A program made the position numbers and the translations under genes. From the NCBI RefSeq assembly GCF_900496965.1, contig NZ_UFQB01000005.1, positions 1 through 64,000 of the forward strand: DNA of 64,000 bases, given 5' to 3'. The notes beneath the pieces are model-generated. The model saw nothing but the letters and a program-made list of their open reading frames with translations. It was not told the DNA's origin and ran no database searches. This DNA is from Achromobacter agilis. GTDB lineage: Bacteria; Pseudomonadota; Gammaproteobacteria; Burkholderiales; Burkholderiaceae_B. Below, piece by piece: positions 38,391 to 48,551 of this stretch. Positions within the stretch are counted from its first letter, which is position 1, and each line of letters begins with the position of its first letter.

Positions 38391-40652
38391 TCACTCTTCG
38401 ATCAGGCAATCAACGTAATAGCGCTTTTCGCCGTCGGGACCCACTTCATCGGCCAGGCCGTGGATATAGGTTTCGAAACCGGGGAAGCGCTGGTTGAACT
38501 CGCGCGCGAACTGCAGATACTGGACGATGGTGCGGTTGAAGCGTTCGCCCGGAATCAACAGCGGGATGCCCGGAGGATACGGCGTCAGCAGCACGCCGGT
38601 CACGCGGCCTTCCAGCTTGTCGATATCGACGCGCTCGACCTCGCGGTGCGCCATGCGGGCAAAGGCGTCCGACGGCTTCAGGGCCGGGACCATGTCGCTC
38701 AGGTACATCTCGGTCGTCAGGCGCGCCACGTCGCGTTCGCGGTAAGCCTCGTGGATCTGCTGGCACAGGTCGCGCAGGCCCATGCGCTCGTAGCGGCGAT
38801 GGTCGCGACAGAACTCCGGCAGGATGCGCCACAGTGGCTGATTGCGGTCGTAGTCGTCCTTGAACTGCTGCAGGGCGGTCAGCAGCGTGTTCCAGCGGCC
38901 CTTGGTAATGCCGATGGTGAACAGGATGAAGAACGAATACAGGCCGGTCTTCTCGACCACCACGCCGTGCTCGGTCAGGTACTTGGAGACCAGGGCGGCG
39001 GGGATGCCCGTTTCGCCGAAGCTGCCGGACATGTCCAGGCCCGGGGTGATGACCGTGGCCTTGATCGGATCCAACATGTTGAAGCCTTCGGCCAGGTCGC
39101 CGAAGCCATGCCAATGGTCGTCGGATTCCAGGATCCATTCGTCGCGGTTGCCGATGCCTTCCGGCACCAGGCGGTTCGGACCCCAGACCTTGAACCACCA
39201 GTCGTTCTTGCCGAATTCCGACTCCACCTTGCGCATGGCGCGGCGGAAGTCCATGGCTTCGCGGATGCTTTCCTCGACCAGCGCGGTGCCGCCCGGCGGC
39301 TCCATCATGGCGGCGGCCACGTCGCAGGACGCGATGATCGCGTACTGGGGCGAGGTGGACGTGTGCATCAGGTAGGCTTCGTTGAAAACGTTGCGGTCCA
39401 GCTTGCGGGTCTCGGACTCCTGCACGATGATCTGCGAGGCCTGCGAAATGCCGGCCAGCAGCTTGTGCGTGGAGTGCGTGGCGAACACCATCGCGTCCTG
39501 GCTGCGCGGGCGGTCCTGGCCGATGGCGTGCATGTCCTGGTAGAACTCGTGGAACGATGCGTGCGGCAGCCACGCTTCGTCGAAGTGCAGCGTATCGACG
39601 TAGCTGCCCAGCTCCCGCTTGATCATTTCCACGTTGTAGATGACGCCGTCATACGTGCTCTGCGTCAGCGTCAGGATGCGCGGATTCTTGTTGACCGCCT
39701 CGCGCGCGAAGGGGTTGGCCTCGATCTTCTTGCGGATGTTGTCGGGGTGGAATTCTTCCAGCGGGATCGGGCCGATGATGCCCAGGTGGTTGCGCGTGGG
39801 GCGCAGGAACACCGGAATCGCGCCTGTCATCGTGATGGCGTGCAGAATGGACTTGTGGCAGTTGCGGTCCACCACGACCACGTCGCCGGCGGCGACGTTG
39901 GCGTGCCACACCACCTTGTTCGAAGTGGAGGTGCCGTTGGTCACGAAGAAGCAGTGGTCGGCGTGGAAGATGCGCGCCGCATTCAGTTCCGACTCGGCCA
40001 CGGGGCCGGTGTGGTCCAGCAGCTGGCCCAGTTCGTCGACGGCATTGCAGACGTCGGCGCGCAGCATGTTCTCGCCGAAGAACTGGTGGAACATCCGGCC
40101 CACCGGGCTCTTCAGGAACGCCACGCCGCCCGAGTGGCCGGGACAGTGCCAGGAGTACGAACCGTCCTGCGCGTACTTGACCAGTTCACGGAAAAACGGC
40201 GGCGGCAGGCTGTCGACGTAGCTGCGGGCTTCGCGAATGATATGGCGCGCCACGAATTCGGGGGTGTCCTCGAACATGTGGATGAAGCCGTGCAGTTCGC
40301 GCAGGATGTCGTTCGGGATGTGTTCCGAGGTGCGCGTCTCGCCGTACAGGTAGATGGGGATGTCGGCGTTGCGAAAGCGCAGTTCGCCGATGAAGGCGCG
40401 CAGGTTCTTGATCGCGCTAGCCACGTCCTCGGGCGAATCCACGTCGAACTCTTCATCGTCGATCGACAGGATGAAGGCGCTGGCACGGCTTTGCTGCTGG
40501 GCAAACGAACTCAGGTCGCCATAACTGGTCACCCCGATCACCTCGACGCCCTCGGCCTCGATCGCGGCAGAGAGGGCGCGGATGCCCAAACCGGACGCGT
40601 TCTCGGAACGGTAGTCCTCGTCGATGATGAAAATGGGGAAGCGGAATTTCAT
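38391..40652 (-). CDS. Orn/Lys/Arg decarboxylase (biodegradative, fold type I)
   Basis: A 753-residue PLP decarboxylase with the receiver-like wing domain (1-130), a large domain with the PLP lysine in STHKLLAG, and a C-terminal domain. It decarboxylates a basic amino acid and consumes a proton, used in acid resistance or polyamine supply. HSGGVAFLKSPVG and FDEAWLPHASFHEFY resemble arginine/lysine members; which amino acid is used cannot be decided. No linked antiporter gene. A 24-base gap separates it from the flavoprotein gene. Confidence 0.92.
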   Translation of the reverse strand: MKFRFPIFIIDEDYRSENASGLGIRALSAAIEAEGVEVIGVTSYGDLSSFAQQQSRASAFILSIDDEEFDVDSPEDVASAIKNLRAFIGELRFRNADIPIYLYGETRTSEHIPNDILRELHGFIHMFEDTPEFVARHIIREARSYVDSLPPPFFRELVKYAQDGSYSWHCPGHSGGVAFLKSPVGRMFHQFFGENMLRADVCNAVDELGQLLDHTGPVAESELNAARIFHADHCFFVTNGTSTSNKVVWHANVAAGDVVVVDRNCHKSILHAITMTGAIPVFLRPTRNHLGIIGPIPLEEFHPDNIRKKIEANPFAREAVNKNPRILTLTQSTYDGVIYNVEMIKRELGSYVDTLHFDEAWLPHASFHEFYQDMHAIGQDRPRSQDAMVFATHSTHKLLAGISQASQIIVQESETRKLDRNVFNEAYLMHTSTSPQYAIIASCDVAAAMMEPPGGTALVEESIREAMDFRRAMRKVESEFGKNDWWFKVWGPNRLVPEGIGNRDEWILESDDHWHGFGDLAEGFNMLDPIKATVITPGLDMSGSFGETGIPAALVSKYLTEHGVVVEKTGLYSFFILFTIGITKGRWNTLLTALQQFKDDYDRNQPLWRILPEFCRDHRRYERMGLRDLCQQIHEAYRERDVARLTTEMYLSDMVPALKPSDAFARMAHREVERVDIDKLEGRVTGVLLTPYPPGIPLLIPGERFNRTIVQYLQFAREFNQRFPGFETYIHGLADEVGPDGEKRYYVDCLIEE

Positions 40653-40873
40653 GCGGGCGCTCCTGGGGGCAAGGCGGAATCGGACGCGTAACGCGGCGCG
40701 AGTGTACAGCGAGTAAAAATCCGCCTGATGACAGACGGCGCGAGCACCCGCCGGGGAGGCGGGAATGGCGGAATTGTAGGGCTGTTTTTCTTACAGTCCT
40801 AAGGGAAATCCCCAGAAGGGATGCGCGGCCGTTGTCATCGCGCCAAAAGCGCGGCTTTTCAACCCGGACGGGG

Positions 40874-41326
40874 CTACCGGATGGTCCGGGCCTCGCGCGC
40901 CTCCAACGCCGCCGTGAACTGCTCGAAATAAGGCGGAATCGCCTCCGTGGCCCCGTACCGGATCCGGCGTTCGATCTTTGCGATCGCGCCGAAGCAGACT
41001 TCGGTTCCCGGTTCGCCGCAGACCAGCACGACCGGGTCCTCGTCGTCGCACACTTCGTAAAGGCCGCCATGCGCGCGGCGGCCGACCTCGTAGAGGTAGG
41101 CGGCGGCGCCGACAGTCTGCATGGGGGTCAGAGGGAGGGTCCCGAGGTGGGCGGCCTCCAGCGCTTCATCCAGCGCGTGGACGCTGGACGGCGAATAGTC
41201 CAGCACGGCGCCGGTCTGGCCGGCTGCCTGGACAAAGTCCTGCGCGGCACCCGCCACGCGCGCTACGAACTCTTCCTGGACTTCGTTGCGCTTGGCGTCC
41301 TGGTTTATCTTGAGGAAACCGAACAT
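40874..41326 (-). CDS. Conserved-looking 150-residue protein of unknown function
   Basis: The start at 41326 follows AAAGGAG; a frame extension of 17 residues upstream lacks such a site. The protein is soluble, with an N-terminal FGFLKINQDAKRNE segment, a mostly helical middle and a strand-rich part around VVLVCGEPGTEVCFGAIAKIERRI. There are no membrane segments and no recognised motif. It lies alone between the decarboxylase and an acetyltransferase facing the other way. I do not recognise it. Confidence 0.75.
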   Translation of the reverse strand: MFGFLKINQDAKRNEVQEEFVARVAGAAQDFVQAAGQTGAVLDYSPSSVHALDEALEAAHLGTLPLTPMQTVGAAAYLYEVGRRAHGGLYEVCDDEDPVVLVCGEPGTEVCFGAIAKIERRIRYGATEAIPPYFEQFTAALEAREARTIR

Positions 41327-41440
41327 CAGTGGCTCCTTTGTGAAAACCGCAAGCGGCATTGGAACCATTATAGGCAAGCCACCCTTCTATACTGGCCAAA
41401 CCGCCTCCAAAACGTTACCTATTCCCAACACTTTTCTCCC

Positions 41441-41959
41441 ATGCCCTCACCCCTGGTCCGACGCCTCGTTCCCGCAGACGCCGCCGCCCTGCGCCAATTG
41501 CGCCTGGACGCGCTCGTTGAAACCCCCGAATCGTTCGGATCGAGTTACGAAGAGGAACATACCCTGACATTGGAGGACATCCGCGCCTGGATCGCGCCGG
41601 TGGACGACGGGGCGATGTTCGGCGTCTTCGACGGCGAGGCGCTGGCCGGTATCGTCGGCGTGGCCCGGCAGCGCAAGCTGAAGACACGGCACAAGGCCCA
41701 CATCTGGAGCATGTACGTAGCGCCCGCCCAGCGGGGCCGGGGCCTGGCCAGGCTGCTGATGCAGGCGGCCATCGCGCACGCCGGGGCCATGCGCGGGATC
41801 CGCTACGTGCAGTTGAGCGTAACGTCGAACAACGCCGCGGCCACCGCCCTGTACGCCGGCCTGGGTTTCGCCGAATACGGGTGCGAACGCGAAGCGCTGT
41901 GCGTGAACGGCAGGTTCTACGACGAAACGCTGATGTCGCTGGCCCTGCCCGGCCAGTAG
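41441..41959 (+). CDS. GNAT family N-acetyltransferase
   Basis: A 172-residue acetyl-CoA-dependent acetyltransferase. The acetyl-CoA loop is in VAPAQRGRGLARLLMQ and the final strand-helix is SVTSNNAAATALYAGLGFAEYG. ATG at 41441. The acceptor substrate is unknown. Divergent from the 150-residue unknown protein and convergent with a diguanylate cyclase. Confidence 0.88.
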   Translation: MPSPLVRRLVPADAAALRQLRLDALVETPESFGSSYEEEHTLTLEDIRAWIAPVDDGAMFGVFDGEALAGIVGVARQRKLKTRHKAHIWSMYVAPAQRGRGLARLLMQAAIAHAGAMRGIRYVQLSVTSNNAAATALYAGLGFAEYGCEREALCVNGRFYDETLMSLALPGQ

Positions 41960-41968
41960 CGCGGCAGC

Positions 41969-43264
41969 CTACGCCTGGCCGGGCCGCCGCCGCAAGCTGT
42001 ACAGGCACACCTGGTTGCGGCCGCCATCCTTGGCCCGGTAGAGCGCCTGGTCGGCCGCCTTGATCACCGCTTCGGGCACGCGCAGCGCGTCGCCGCGTTC
42101 GGCCACGCCCATGCTGACGGTCACGCGCAGCGGCCGCGCGTTGCGCCCATCGCGCCCGCCCCGCCGGCGCATGCCCAGCTGGTCGGCCTTGGGACGCGCG
42201 GGCTTGTCGCGCAGGCGCATCTGGTAGGCCTCGATGGCGCGCCGGACGCTTTCCAGGTGCGGCTTGCATTCCGCCGCGGTCTTGCCCGGGAACACCAGCG
42301 TGAACTCTTCGCCGCCGAAACGGTAGGCGTGCCCGCCGCCCGGCACCCGCCGCAGCTGGGCCGCCACCATGCGCAGGACCTGATCGCCCACATCATGGCC
42401 GTGGGTATCGTTGAACGCCTTGAAATGATCCACGTCGGCCATCGCCAGCGCGTAGACGCGTCCGCCCATGCGCTGCAGCCGCTCGTTCAGCGCGCGCCTG
42501 CCGGGCAGGCCGGTCAGTTCGTCGAGGAACGCCATGTGAAAGCCTTCGTGCGCCAGCGACACGCACAGCGCGGTCAGCGCGGCGGTGGACATCAGCGCCA
42601 GTTCGACGGGATGCTGCGCGCCGCGCGGCAAAGCCCAGGCCATGCACACGAAACCCAGCCATTGCCCGGCCTGCTGCGGCCGGCCATAGCGCAGGAGCAG
42701 CAGCGTCAGCGCCAGGCCGGTGGCCAGCAATGCGATCAGCCCCTCGATCGGCACGCTCAGGTGGCCGAGTTTGCCTTGCACGGACAGCACGCCGAGGGCG
42801 CCGGCCACGCCGTCCTTGCCCGCCAGCGCAATCGCGGCTGCGCCCAGCGCCATCAGGCCGGTGCGCGCCGCCGTGTCCACCAGCATGCTGGACCGCTCGG
42901 ACCACAAGGCATTGATCGCGTAGACCAGGGCCCACCACGCCATGGCGTGCCCCAGCGCCCAGGGCGCTTCCCGCCCCAGCGCGGGCCAGGCCGCCGTGGC
43001 GGCCAGCACGCAGAGCATCAGCGCCAGCGTCTGCGAACGCTGGTACATGAAGCAGGTGGCCGCGCAGATCAAGGCCATCGCCCATGGCATGAACGGGACG
43101 ATCAGCGTCAGCGCGGGCGGCCATTCCCGCCACAGCAACAGCGCCACCGCCGCGGCCACCGGCAGCGCGGGATAGAACAATAGGGGCAGCCAGGGGACAT
43201 GGGGGTAACGCACGGATCGGGGCTCACGCTTGCAGAAATGACGTCGCCAAATCGGCAAACACAT
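41969..43264 (-). CDS. Membrane-bound diguanylate cyclase (GGDEF)
   Basis: A 431-residue protein with six to eight hydrophobic segments (about 25-240) followed by a GGDEF domain. The active site reads GGEEF, which is catalytically competent. No RxxD is found five residues before it, so product inhibition through an I-site is not expected. An EDGGRNQ-like motif (KDGGRNQVCLY) closes the domain. It makes cyclic-di-GMP. The ATG at 43264 is the longest choice; an in-frame GTG at about residue 18 is possible. Confidence 0.88.
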   Translation of the reverse strand: MCLPIWRRHFCKREPRSVRYPHVPWLPLLFYPALPVAAAVALLLWREWPPALTLIVPFMPWAMALICAATCFMYQRSQTLALMLCVLAATAAWPALGREAPWALGHAMAWWALVYAINALWSERSSMLVDTAARTGLMALGAAAIALAGKDGVAGALGVLSVQGKLGHLSVPIEGLIALLATGLALTLLLLRYGRPQQAGQWLGFVCMAWALPRGAQHPVELALMSTAALTALCVSLAHEGFHMAFLDELTGLPGRRALNERLQRMGGRVYALAMADVDHFKAFNDTHGHDVGDQVLRMVAAQLRRVPGGGHAYRFGGEEFTLVFPGKTAAECKPHLESVRRAIEAYQMRLRDKPARPKADQLGMRRRGGRDGRNARPLRVTVSMGVAERGDALRVPEAVIKAADQALYRAKDGGRNQVCLYSLRRRPGQA

Positions 43265-43370
43265 ATATAGTCATTTACGGTCGCGACGTGAGGTTCTTTA
43301 GCACTTGCGGCGCAACAACGGACCTGGCGGCCATGCTATGTTTTGCGCCATCTCCGACGGAAGAACTCCC

Positions 43371-44222
43371 ATGCGTATCCTGGTCAACATCGATGTGCCG
43401 GATCTGGAACATGCCATCGATTTCTATCGCCGAGCCTTCGGGCTGAGGCTGCAGCGCAGGCTCGGGCCCAAGGCCGCCGAAATGCGCGGCGCCGAAGCGC
43501 CCATCTATCTGCTGGAAAAAGCGGCCGGCACACCCGCCGCGGGCGCTACGCGGCAGCCGCGCGACTATGCCCGGCACTGGACGCCGATCCATCTGGACGT
43601 GGTGGTCGACGACGCGGACCGCGCGGTCGAATGGGCCGTGGCGGCGGGCGCGCGGCTGGAAGACCCGGCCGTCTCGCACGAATGGGGCCGGATCGCGCAC
43701 CTGAGCGATCCCTACGGGCACGGCATCTGCATCCTGCAGTTCCTGGGACGGGGCTACGACGCGCTGGCGGCACCGGACATCCGGTACGAGCCCGTCGGCG
43801 AAGCGGATTTCGAAGCCCTGCTGGCGCTGCGCATCGAAGCCATGCGCGAAAGCCTGGAACGCCTGGGGCGCTTCGATCCAGAGCGCGCGCGATCACGGCT
43901 GCGCAGCACGTTCCGGCCGGAACATACCTGGTCCATCGAACTGGACGGGCAGCGGCTGGGCTTCTATGCGCTGCGCCCGGACGGCGACGGCCTGCGTCTG
44001 GATCACCTGTATCTGCGGCCCGGCTCCCAGGGCGCAGGCCTGGGCAGCCAAGTTTTGCGGCGGATCCTGGAAGACGCCGACCGGCTCGGGTTGCCGGTGC
44101 GCGTGGGCGCACTGCGCGGCAGCGATTCGAATCGCTTCTACCAGCGGCATGGATTCGTCCAGACCGCCGAAAGCGAATGGGATATCGATTACCTGCGGCC
44201 GGCGCCCCCGCCGGCCGGCTGA
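43371..44222 (+). CDS. VOC (glyoxalase/dioxygenase-like) - GNAT fusion protein
   Basis: A 283-residue two-domain protein. Residues 1 to about 125 form a vicinal-oxygen-chelate domain (VNIDVPDLEHAIDFYRRAFGLRL and DPYGHGICILQF), the module of glyoxalase and fosfomycin or bleomycin resistance proteins. About 140-283 form a GNAT acetyltransferase (YLRPGSQGAGLGSQVLRRI, then SDSNRFYQRHGFVQT). Start ATG at 43371. Combination of a metal-binding or sequestering domain with an acetyltransferase suggests modification or resistance, which is inference. It is convergent with dcd with four bases between. Confidence 0.87.
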   Translation: MRILVNIDVPDLEHAIDFYRRAFGLRLQRRLGPKAAEMRGAEAPIYLLEKAAGTPAAGATRQPRDYARHWTPIHLDVVVDDADRAVEWAVAAGARLEDPAVSHEWGRIAHLSDPYGHGICILQFLGRGYDALAAPDIRYEPVGEADFEALLALRIEAMRESLERLGRFDPERARSRLRSTFRPEHTWSIELDGQRLGFYALRPDGDGLRLDHLYLRPGSQGAGLGSQVLRRILEDADRLGLPVRVGALRGSDSNRFYQRHGFVQTAESEWDIDYLRPAPPPAG

Positions 44223-44226
44223 CGCA

Positions 44227-44790
44227 TCAGGTGCGCGGCAGCGTGACGCCGCGCTGGCCCTGGTACTTGCCGCCGCGGTCGCGGTAGGAAGTCTCGCAGA
44301 CCTCGTCGCTTTCCAGGAACAGCATCTGCGCGCAGCCTTCGCCCGCGTAGATCTTGGCCGGCAACGGCGTGGTGTTCGAGAATTCCAGCGTTACGTGGCC
44401 TTCCCATTCGGGTTCCAGCGGCGTGACGTTGACGATGATGCCGCAGCGCGCGTAGGTGCTCTTGCCCAGGCAGACCGTCAGGACGCTGCGCGGGATGCGG
44501 AAGTATTCGACCGTGCGGGCCAGCGCGAACGAGTTGGGCGGGATGATGCAGACATCGCCCTTGAAATCCACGAATGACCCTTCGTCGAAATTCTTGGGAT
44601 CGACGATGGTGGAATTGATGTTCGTGAAGATCTTGAACTCATCGGCGCAGCGCACGTCGTAGCCGTAGCTGCTGGTGCCGTAGCTGACGATGCGCCCGCC
44701 ATTGGCCGTGCGGACCTGCCCCGGTTCAAAGGGTTCGATCATGCCGGCTTCGGCCTGGCGGCGGATCCAGCGGTCGCTTTTGATGCTCAT
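44227..44790 (-). CDS. dcd: dCTP deaminase
   Basis: A 187-residue trimeric enzyme forming dUTP from dCTP, the main source of dUMP for thyA in this type of organism. Seen: [15 protein letters not shown] at the substrate site, [12 protein letters not shown] and the final [19 protein letters not shown]. Length matches the family (about 188). The ATG at 44790 starts at the usual [10 protein letters not shown]. Possibly part of the tamB/tamA strand unit. Confidence 0.96.
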   Translation of the reverse strand: MSIKSDRWIRRQAEAGMIEPFEPGQVRTANGGRIVSYGTSSYGYDVRCADEFKIFTNINSTIVDPKNFDEGSFVDFKGDVCIIPPNSFALARTVEYFRIPRSVLTVCLGKSTYARCGIIVNVTPLEPEWEGHVTLEFSNTTPLPAKIYAGEGCAQMLFLESDEVCETSYRDRGGKYQGQRGVTLPRT

Positions 44791-44891
44791 GGTGGGAAGG
44801 GTGCTAAGGGGTTGAATGGCCGTCATTTTATCCCGAGCGCGCGCATGCCGCCCGGAGCGGGGGGAGGCAACCGCCCCGCCCCGTCCGCGAA

Positions 44892-47800
44892 TCAGTTGCC
44901 GAAGAAGGTCCGGTACACCAATTCGATCCCGTTGACCGCGCCCCCCTTCACGTCCAGGGACAGACCCCGCGCCAGGCGGTAGCTGGCCCGGCCGACGGTA
45001 TCGCTGCCCGCCAGCGCCTGCTCCACGCTGAGCGTGATGCCGTTGGCGAACGACTTGCTGGCCACCAGGAATTGCGTGGCCAGCTGGCTGTCGCTGTCCC
45101 GGTTCACGTCGCCGGCCACCGTGCGGTCGGGCAGGATGCTGCCCGAGCTGCCGATGTTGCCCGTGCGGATACTGACGTCGTCCAGCCCGAACTGCTTGTA
45201 GAACGGCTGCCCGCCGCCCAGCAGCGCCGTGCCCACCGACATCAGCAGCGCGGCGTCGCCCCCGCTTTCGTCCGGCCCTCGGCCCAGCAGCAGCCAGGAC
45301 AGTTTTTCCACGTCGCTGACGTCCGGGTAGGACACCAGGTCGATGCGCGGGCGCTGCGCCGTGCCGACCACCTTCACGCCGGCCTCGACCTGCTCGCCGG
45401 TGCGCAGGGCTTCGATATCCAGCAGCGGATTGTCCAGCCGGCCCTGGAAAGTCAGGGTGCCCCGGCTCAGGCGCAGTTTCTGGCCATAGGCCTCGATGCC
45501 GCCGCCTCGCGTCCGCAATTGCCCCCAGCCCGTCAGGCGGCCCTCGTTGAGCTGAATCTGGATGGAGCCCAACAGGCCCGCGTCCAGCCCCATCCCGGTG
45601 ATGTAGAAGCGCGGCCCCATGTCGAACTTGAGGTTCATGCTGGTCTGCAACGGCGTCGAAACGGCCGTGGCGTCGTCGCCCGCCCGGCGCACTTTCACGT
45701 CGTCGTCCAGCGACGGCACCCCTTGCAGGATTTCCAGGCTGAACCAGCCGGCGTCGGCCTTCAGGTCGCCGACGATCTCGAGGCGCGGCATGGCCGCCTT
45801 CAGGTCGATGACGCCCGAAACCATCGCGTAGCGGTCCGACCGCTGCAGCGCCGGGAACCGGTGCAGCGTCAGGCGCACGTTGCCGCCGCCGTCGATCAGG
45901 TTCCACTGCCCCTTGGCCTCGGCGTAGCCGCCCTTGGCTTCGGGGTTGGTGGTGATCCATTCCTTGGTCCGCCATTCCGCCGGCATGACCCGCAGCGACG
46001 CGGGGAAGCGCAGGCTGTCGAGCACCAGCGTGTCCCCGTCCAGGCGGGCAGACAGTGTGCCCTCGATCAGGCGCACGCCATCGTCGATCCGCACCAGCCG
46101 CAGCTTGTCGCCGCGGATGTTGCCGCTGGCGCTCCATTTGCCGGCAAGCGAGCCCTGCGCTTCCAGGTTGGCCTTGAGCGTGCCGCCGATTTCCATCGTG
46201 TCGCCCACGAACAGGCCGACCCACCCCAGGTCGGCGATGTCGGCGTCCAGCTTGGCGCGCAAGGGCTGGCGGGCGTCCAGCGCCATGCCGCCCTTGGCGT
46301 CGACCAGCAGCACCGCGGAGCCGGAGCCAACCACCGAGCCCATTTTCTCCGTGACCAGGTTCACCTTGGCGTCCAGCCGGCTGGCGTTGGCCGAAACGGG
46401 CGTGGCGATTACGTCCAGGACCAGCGTGCGCAGGCCGAGCGGCGTCGGCGGGTCGCCCGGGATCAGCAGATCCCCTTCGCGCCGCGAGAGACGGGCCGTG
46501 CCGGCCAGCCGGCCATCGAATTTCAGGTCCCACAGCGCGTCGAGCGCGATGCGGCGCTGGCCTTCCGGAACCATGGCGTTCACGCGCGCGGGGCGCTTGC
46601 CCAGCCGGGCCGCGGCCTCGGGATCTACCGCGCCGATCACCTGCCGCGCCATGGCGGCGGTAATGACCAGGTTGTCGGCCTGCCCCGCCGTTTCCCAGCG
46701 CTTGCCGCCGCCGCGCGACCCCTTGTGCGCCAGCGTCAGGCGCTCCTTGCCGGGCAGGGTCACGCTCAGCACGGTCTGGCCGACCTGCCATTGCCACTGC
46801 GGCGCCACGGCCGACGGTAGGAAAGCCAGCGAAACCGGCCGGTCTGCCGTGACCGCAAAACCGGCCGTATCGGCCGCCAGGCGCGAAAACTGGCCTCGCC
46901 AGCCCGTCAGCGCGGCGTCGGGCTCGCCCTGGCGTCCCTTGCCCCAGCCGCCCGCGAACGCGATGCCAGCCTGAGCCTTGGATTGACCCAACATGCCCGG
47001 ACGCGGCTTCGCGGGGGTATAGCTGGCGGTGAAATCGCCGCGGTGCGCGGCCGCCGATCCGGTCAGCTTGCCCTTCAGCTCCGCCCCGCCCGGCACGTCG
47101 GGCCAGAACGCGTCCAGCTGGGGCGCCTGGGCGTCCAGCGTCAGGGCGCCATCCGAGGCGCCGAGTTCGCCGCTGGCCCGGACGCGGTTGCGTCCCAGCT
47201 TCACGTCTAGATCCAACCCGTGGATGCGCAGCCCCGCCAGCGGATCGCCGGCGGCGCCGGCCGCTTCGGAAGACGGGCCGGCCGCCGGCGCGGCGATGTC
47301 GACCTGGGCCTTCAGCGCGCCGGTCAGCGGTTGCCGGTTCCAGCGGGTGCCGTCTTCGAAACGCAGCTCCACGCCGGCATGGCGCAGCTGGCTCAGGTTC
47401 TCGATCTCGGCCTGCAGGTCGGCCCGCACGGTCAGCACCGCGGGCGGAATGGCCTGGCCGAGCCAGGGCGCCAGGTCCAGGCGCTGGGCGCTCAGCGAGC
47501 CGACCACGCGGTCGCGCCCCGCGCCCTGCTCCTGCGCCGTCTGCAGGTCGAACTGCGCCGCCAGCGAGGATTTGTCCGGCAGCTCCGCGCGTGCCCGGGC
47601 GCTGCGCAACACCAGCGCCGTGCGCGGCGCCAGGTCGGCGACCACGTCGAGCGCCAGGCCGGAGCCCGAGCCGTCCAGCTTGGCCTGGATGCCGTCGAGC
47701 GAGCCGGCGGCATCGGCGCGCAGCACGACCTGGCAGGCCGGCGCCGCCGGCCCGGCTATCTCGGGAGGGGCCGCAGGGGCGTCGGCCCGGGGCTTCTCGG

Positions 47801-48551
47801 CGCCGCGCTTCGCCGCGGCAGGCTTGGGCGCGGAGGGCTTCGGTTCGTAGATACCGCGCAGCCTGTCGGGCTGGCACAGCGGGGAATCAGGGCCGGCGCC
47901 GCGTGCCATCACGTCCAGGCGCGCCGTGAAGGGCCAGGGATCGGCCATGCCCTGGAGATCGGCCTGGCCGCTGAGTTCCGCCGTGCCGACGTCGTGGCCG
48001 ACGCGCAGGCTCGCGATCCGCAACTGCGCGCCTTCGCGCCCCGCGGCCAGCGTGGCCTCTAGGCCGCCCAGCGTTACCGGCAGAGGCTCGCCGTCCTGCA
48101 GCAGCTCGAACTGCCCCAGCGCCACGCGGTCCACGGCGATGTCCACCGGCAGGGCCGGAAGCGTGAACGGCGTACCGTCGTCCTCTTCCGGCGGCGCCTC
48201 GGGCGACGACACGAGCGCCACGTGGACCGACCCCGCCGAAACTTCCCGCACATGCAGCAAGCGGTCGCCCAGCGCGCGCCAGTGCACGTTCAGGCGCAGA
48301 TCGCTGATGCCGATACGCGTGCCGTCCATGTCCAGGTCCAGCCTGCCGACCGTCACGCCGCGCAGCAGCGAGCCGTTCACGTCCAGCGCCTGCCCGTTCA
48401 GCTGCTGCGCGGCCGTGGTCAGCAGCAGGCGCGTGCCGTTCTGGGATCCCGCCAGCCAGACCAGGAAGCCGCCCGCCAGCACGGCCAGCATCGCCAGGCC
48501 GGGCAGCCACCACACCAGCACGTGGCGCAGGAATTTGCGCAGCCGCTTCAA
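44892..48551 (-). CDS. tamB: Translocation and assembly module subunit TamB
   Basis: About 1219 residues. An N-terminal signal anchor (about 10-33, hydrophobic after a basic stretch) is followed by a very long repetitive beta-rich periplasmic body, and the C-terminal DUF490/TamB domain ends in [11 protein letters not shown]. It spans the periplasm and works with TamA in outer-membrane protein or lipid transport. The start is a TTG that overlaps the tamA stop by four bases (TTGA), so the two are translationally coupled; no ATG fits near the start. Conserved C-terminus [10 protein letters not shown]...GADAALL style segments support the call. Confidence 0.92.
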   Translation of the reverse strand: MKRLRKFLRHVLVWWLPGLAMLAVLAGGFLVWLAGSQNGTRLLLTTAAQQLNGQALDVNGSLLRGVTVGRLDLDMDGTRIGISDLRLNVHWRALGDRLLHVREVSAGSVHVALVSSPEAPPEEDDGTPFTLPALPVDIAVDRVALGQFELLQDGEPLPVTLGGLEATLAAGREGAQLRIASLRVGHDVGTAELSGQADLQGMADPWPFTARLDVMARGAGPDSPLCQPDRLRGIYEPKPSAPKPAAAKRGAEKPRADAPAAPPEIAGPAAPACQVVLRADAAGSLDGIQAKLDGSGSGLALDVVADLAPRTALVLRSARARAELPDKSSLAAQFDLQTAQEQGAGRDRVVGSLSAQRLDLAPWLGQAIPPAVLTVRADLQAEIENLSQLRHAGVELRFEDGTRWNRQPLTGALKAQVDIAAPAAGPSSEAAGAAGDPLAGLRIHGLDLDVKLGRNRVRASGELGASDGALTLDAQAPQLDAFWPDVPGGAELKGKLTGSAAAHRGDFTASYTPAKPRPGMLGQSKAQAGIAFAGGWGKGRQGEPDAALTGWRGQFSRLAADTAGFAVTADRPVSLAFLPSAVAPQWQWQVGQTVLSVTLPGKERLTLAHKGSRGGGKRWETAGQADNLVITAAMARQVIGAVDPEAAARLGKRPARVNAMVPEGQRRIALDALWDLKFDGRLAGTARLSRREGDLLIPGDPPTPLGLRTLVLDVIATPVSANASRLDAKVNLVTEKMGSVVGSGSAVLLVDAKGGMALDARQPLRAKLDADIADLGWVGLFVGDTMEIGGTLKANLEAQGSLAGKWSASGNIRGDKLRLVRIDDGVRLIEGTLSARLDGDTLVLDSLRFPASLRVMPAEWRTKEWITTNPEAKGGYAEAKGQWNLIDGGGNVRLTLHRFPALQRSDRYAMVSGVIDLKAAMPRLEIVGDLKADAGWFSLEILQGVPSLDDDVKVRRAGDDATAVSTPLQTSMNLKFDMGPRFYITGMGLDAGLLGSIQIQLNEGRLTGWGQLRTRGGGIEAYGQKLRLSRGTLTFQGRLDNPLLDIEALRTGEQVEAGVKVVGTAQRPRIDLVSYPDVSDVEKLSWLLLGRGPDESGGDAALLMSVGTALLGGGQPFYKQFGLDDVSIRTGNIGSSGSILPDRTVAGDVNRDSDSQLATQFLVASKSFANGITLSVEQALAGSDTVGRASYRLARGLSLDVKGGAVNGIELVYRTFFGN

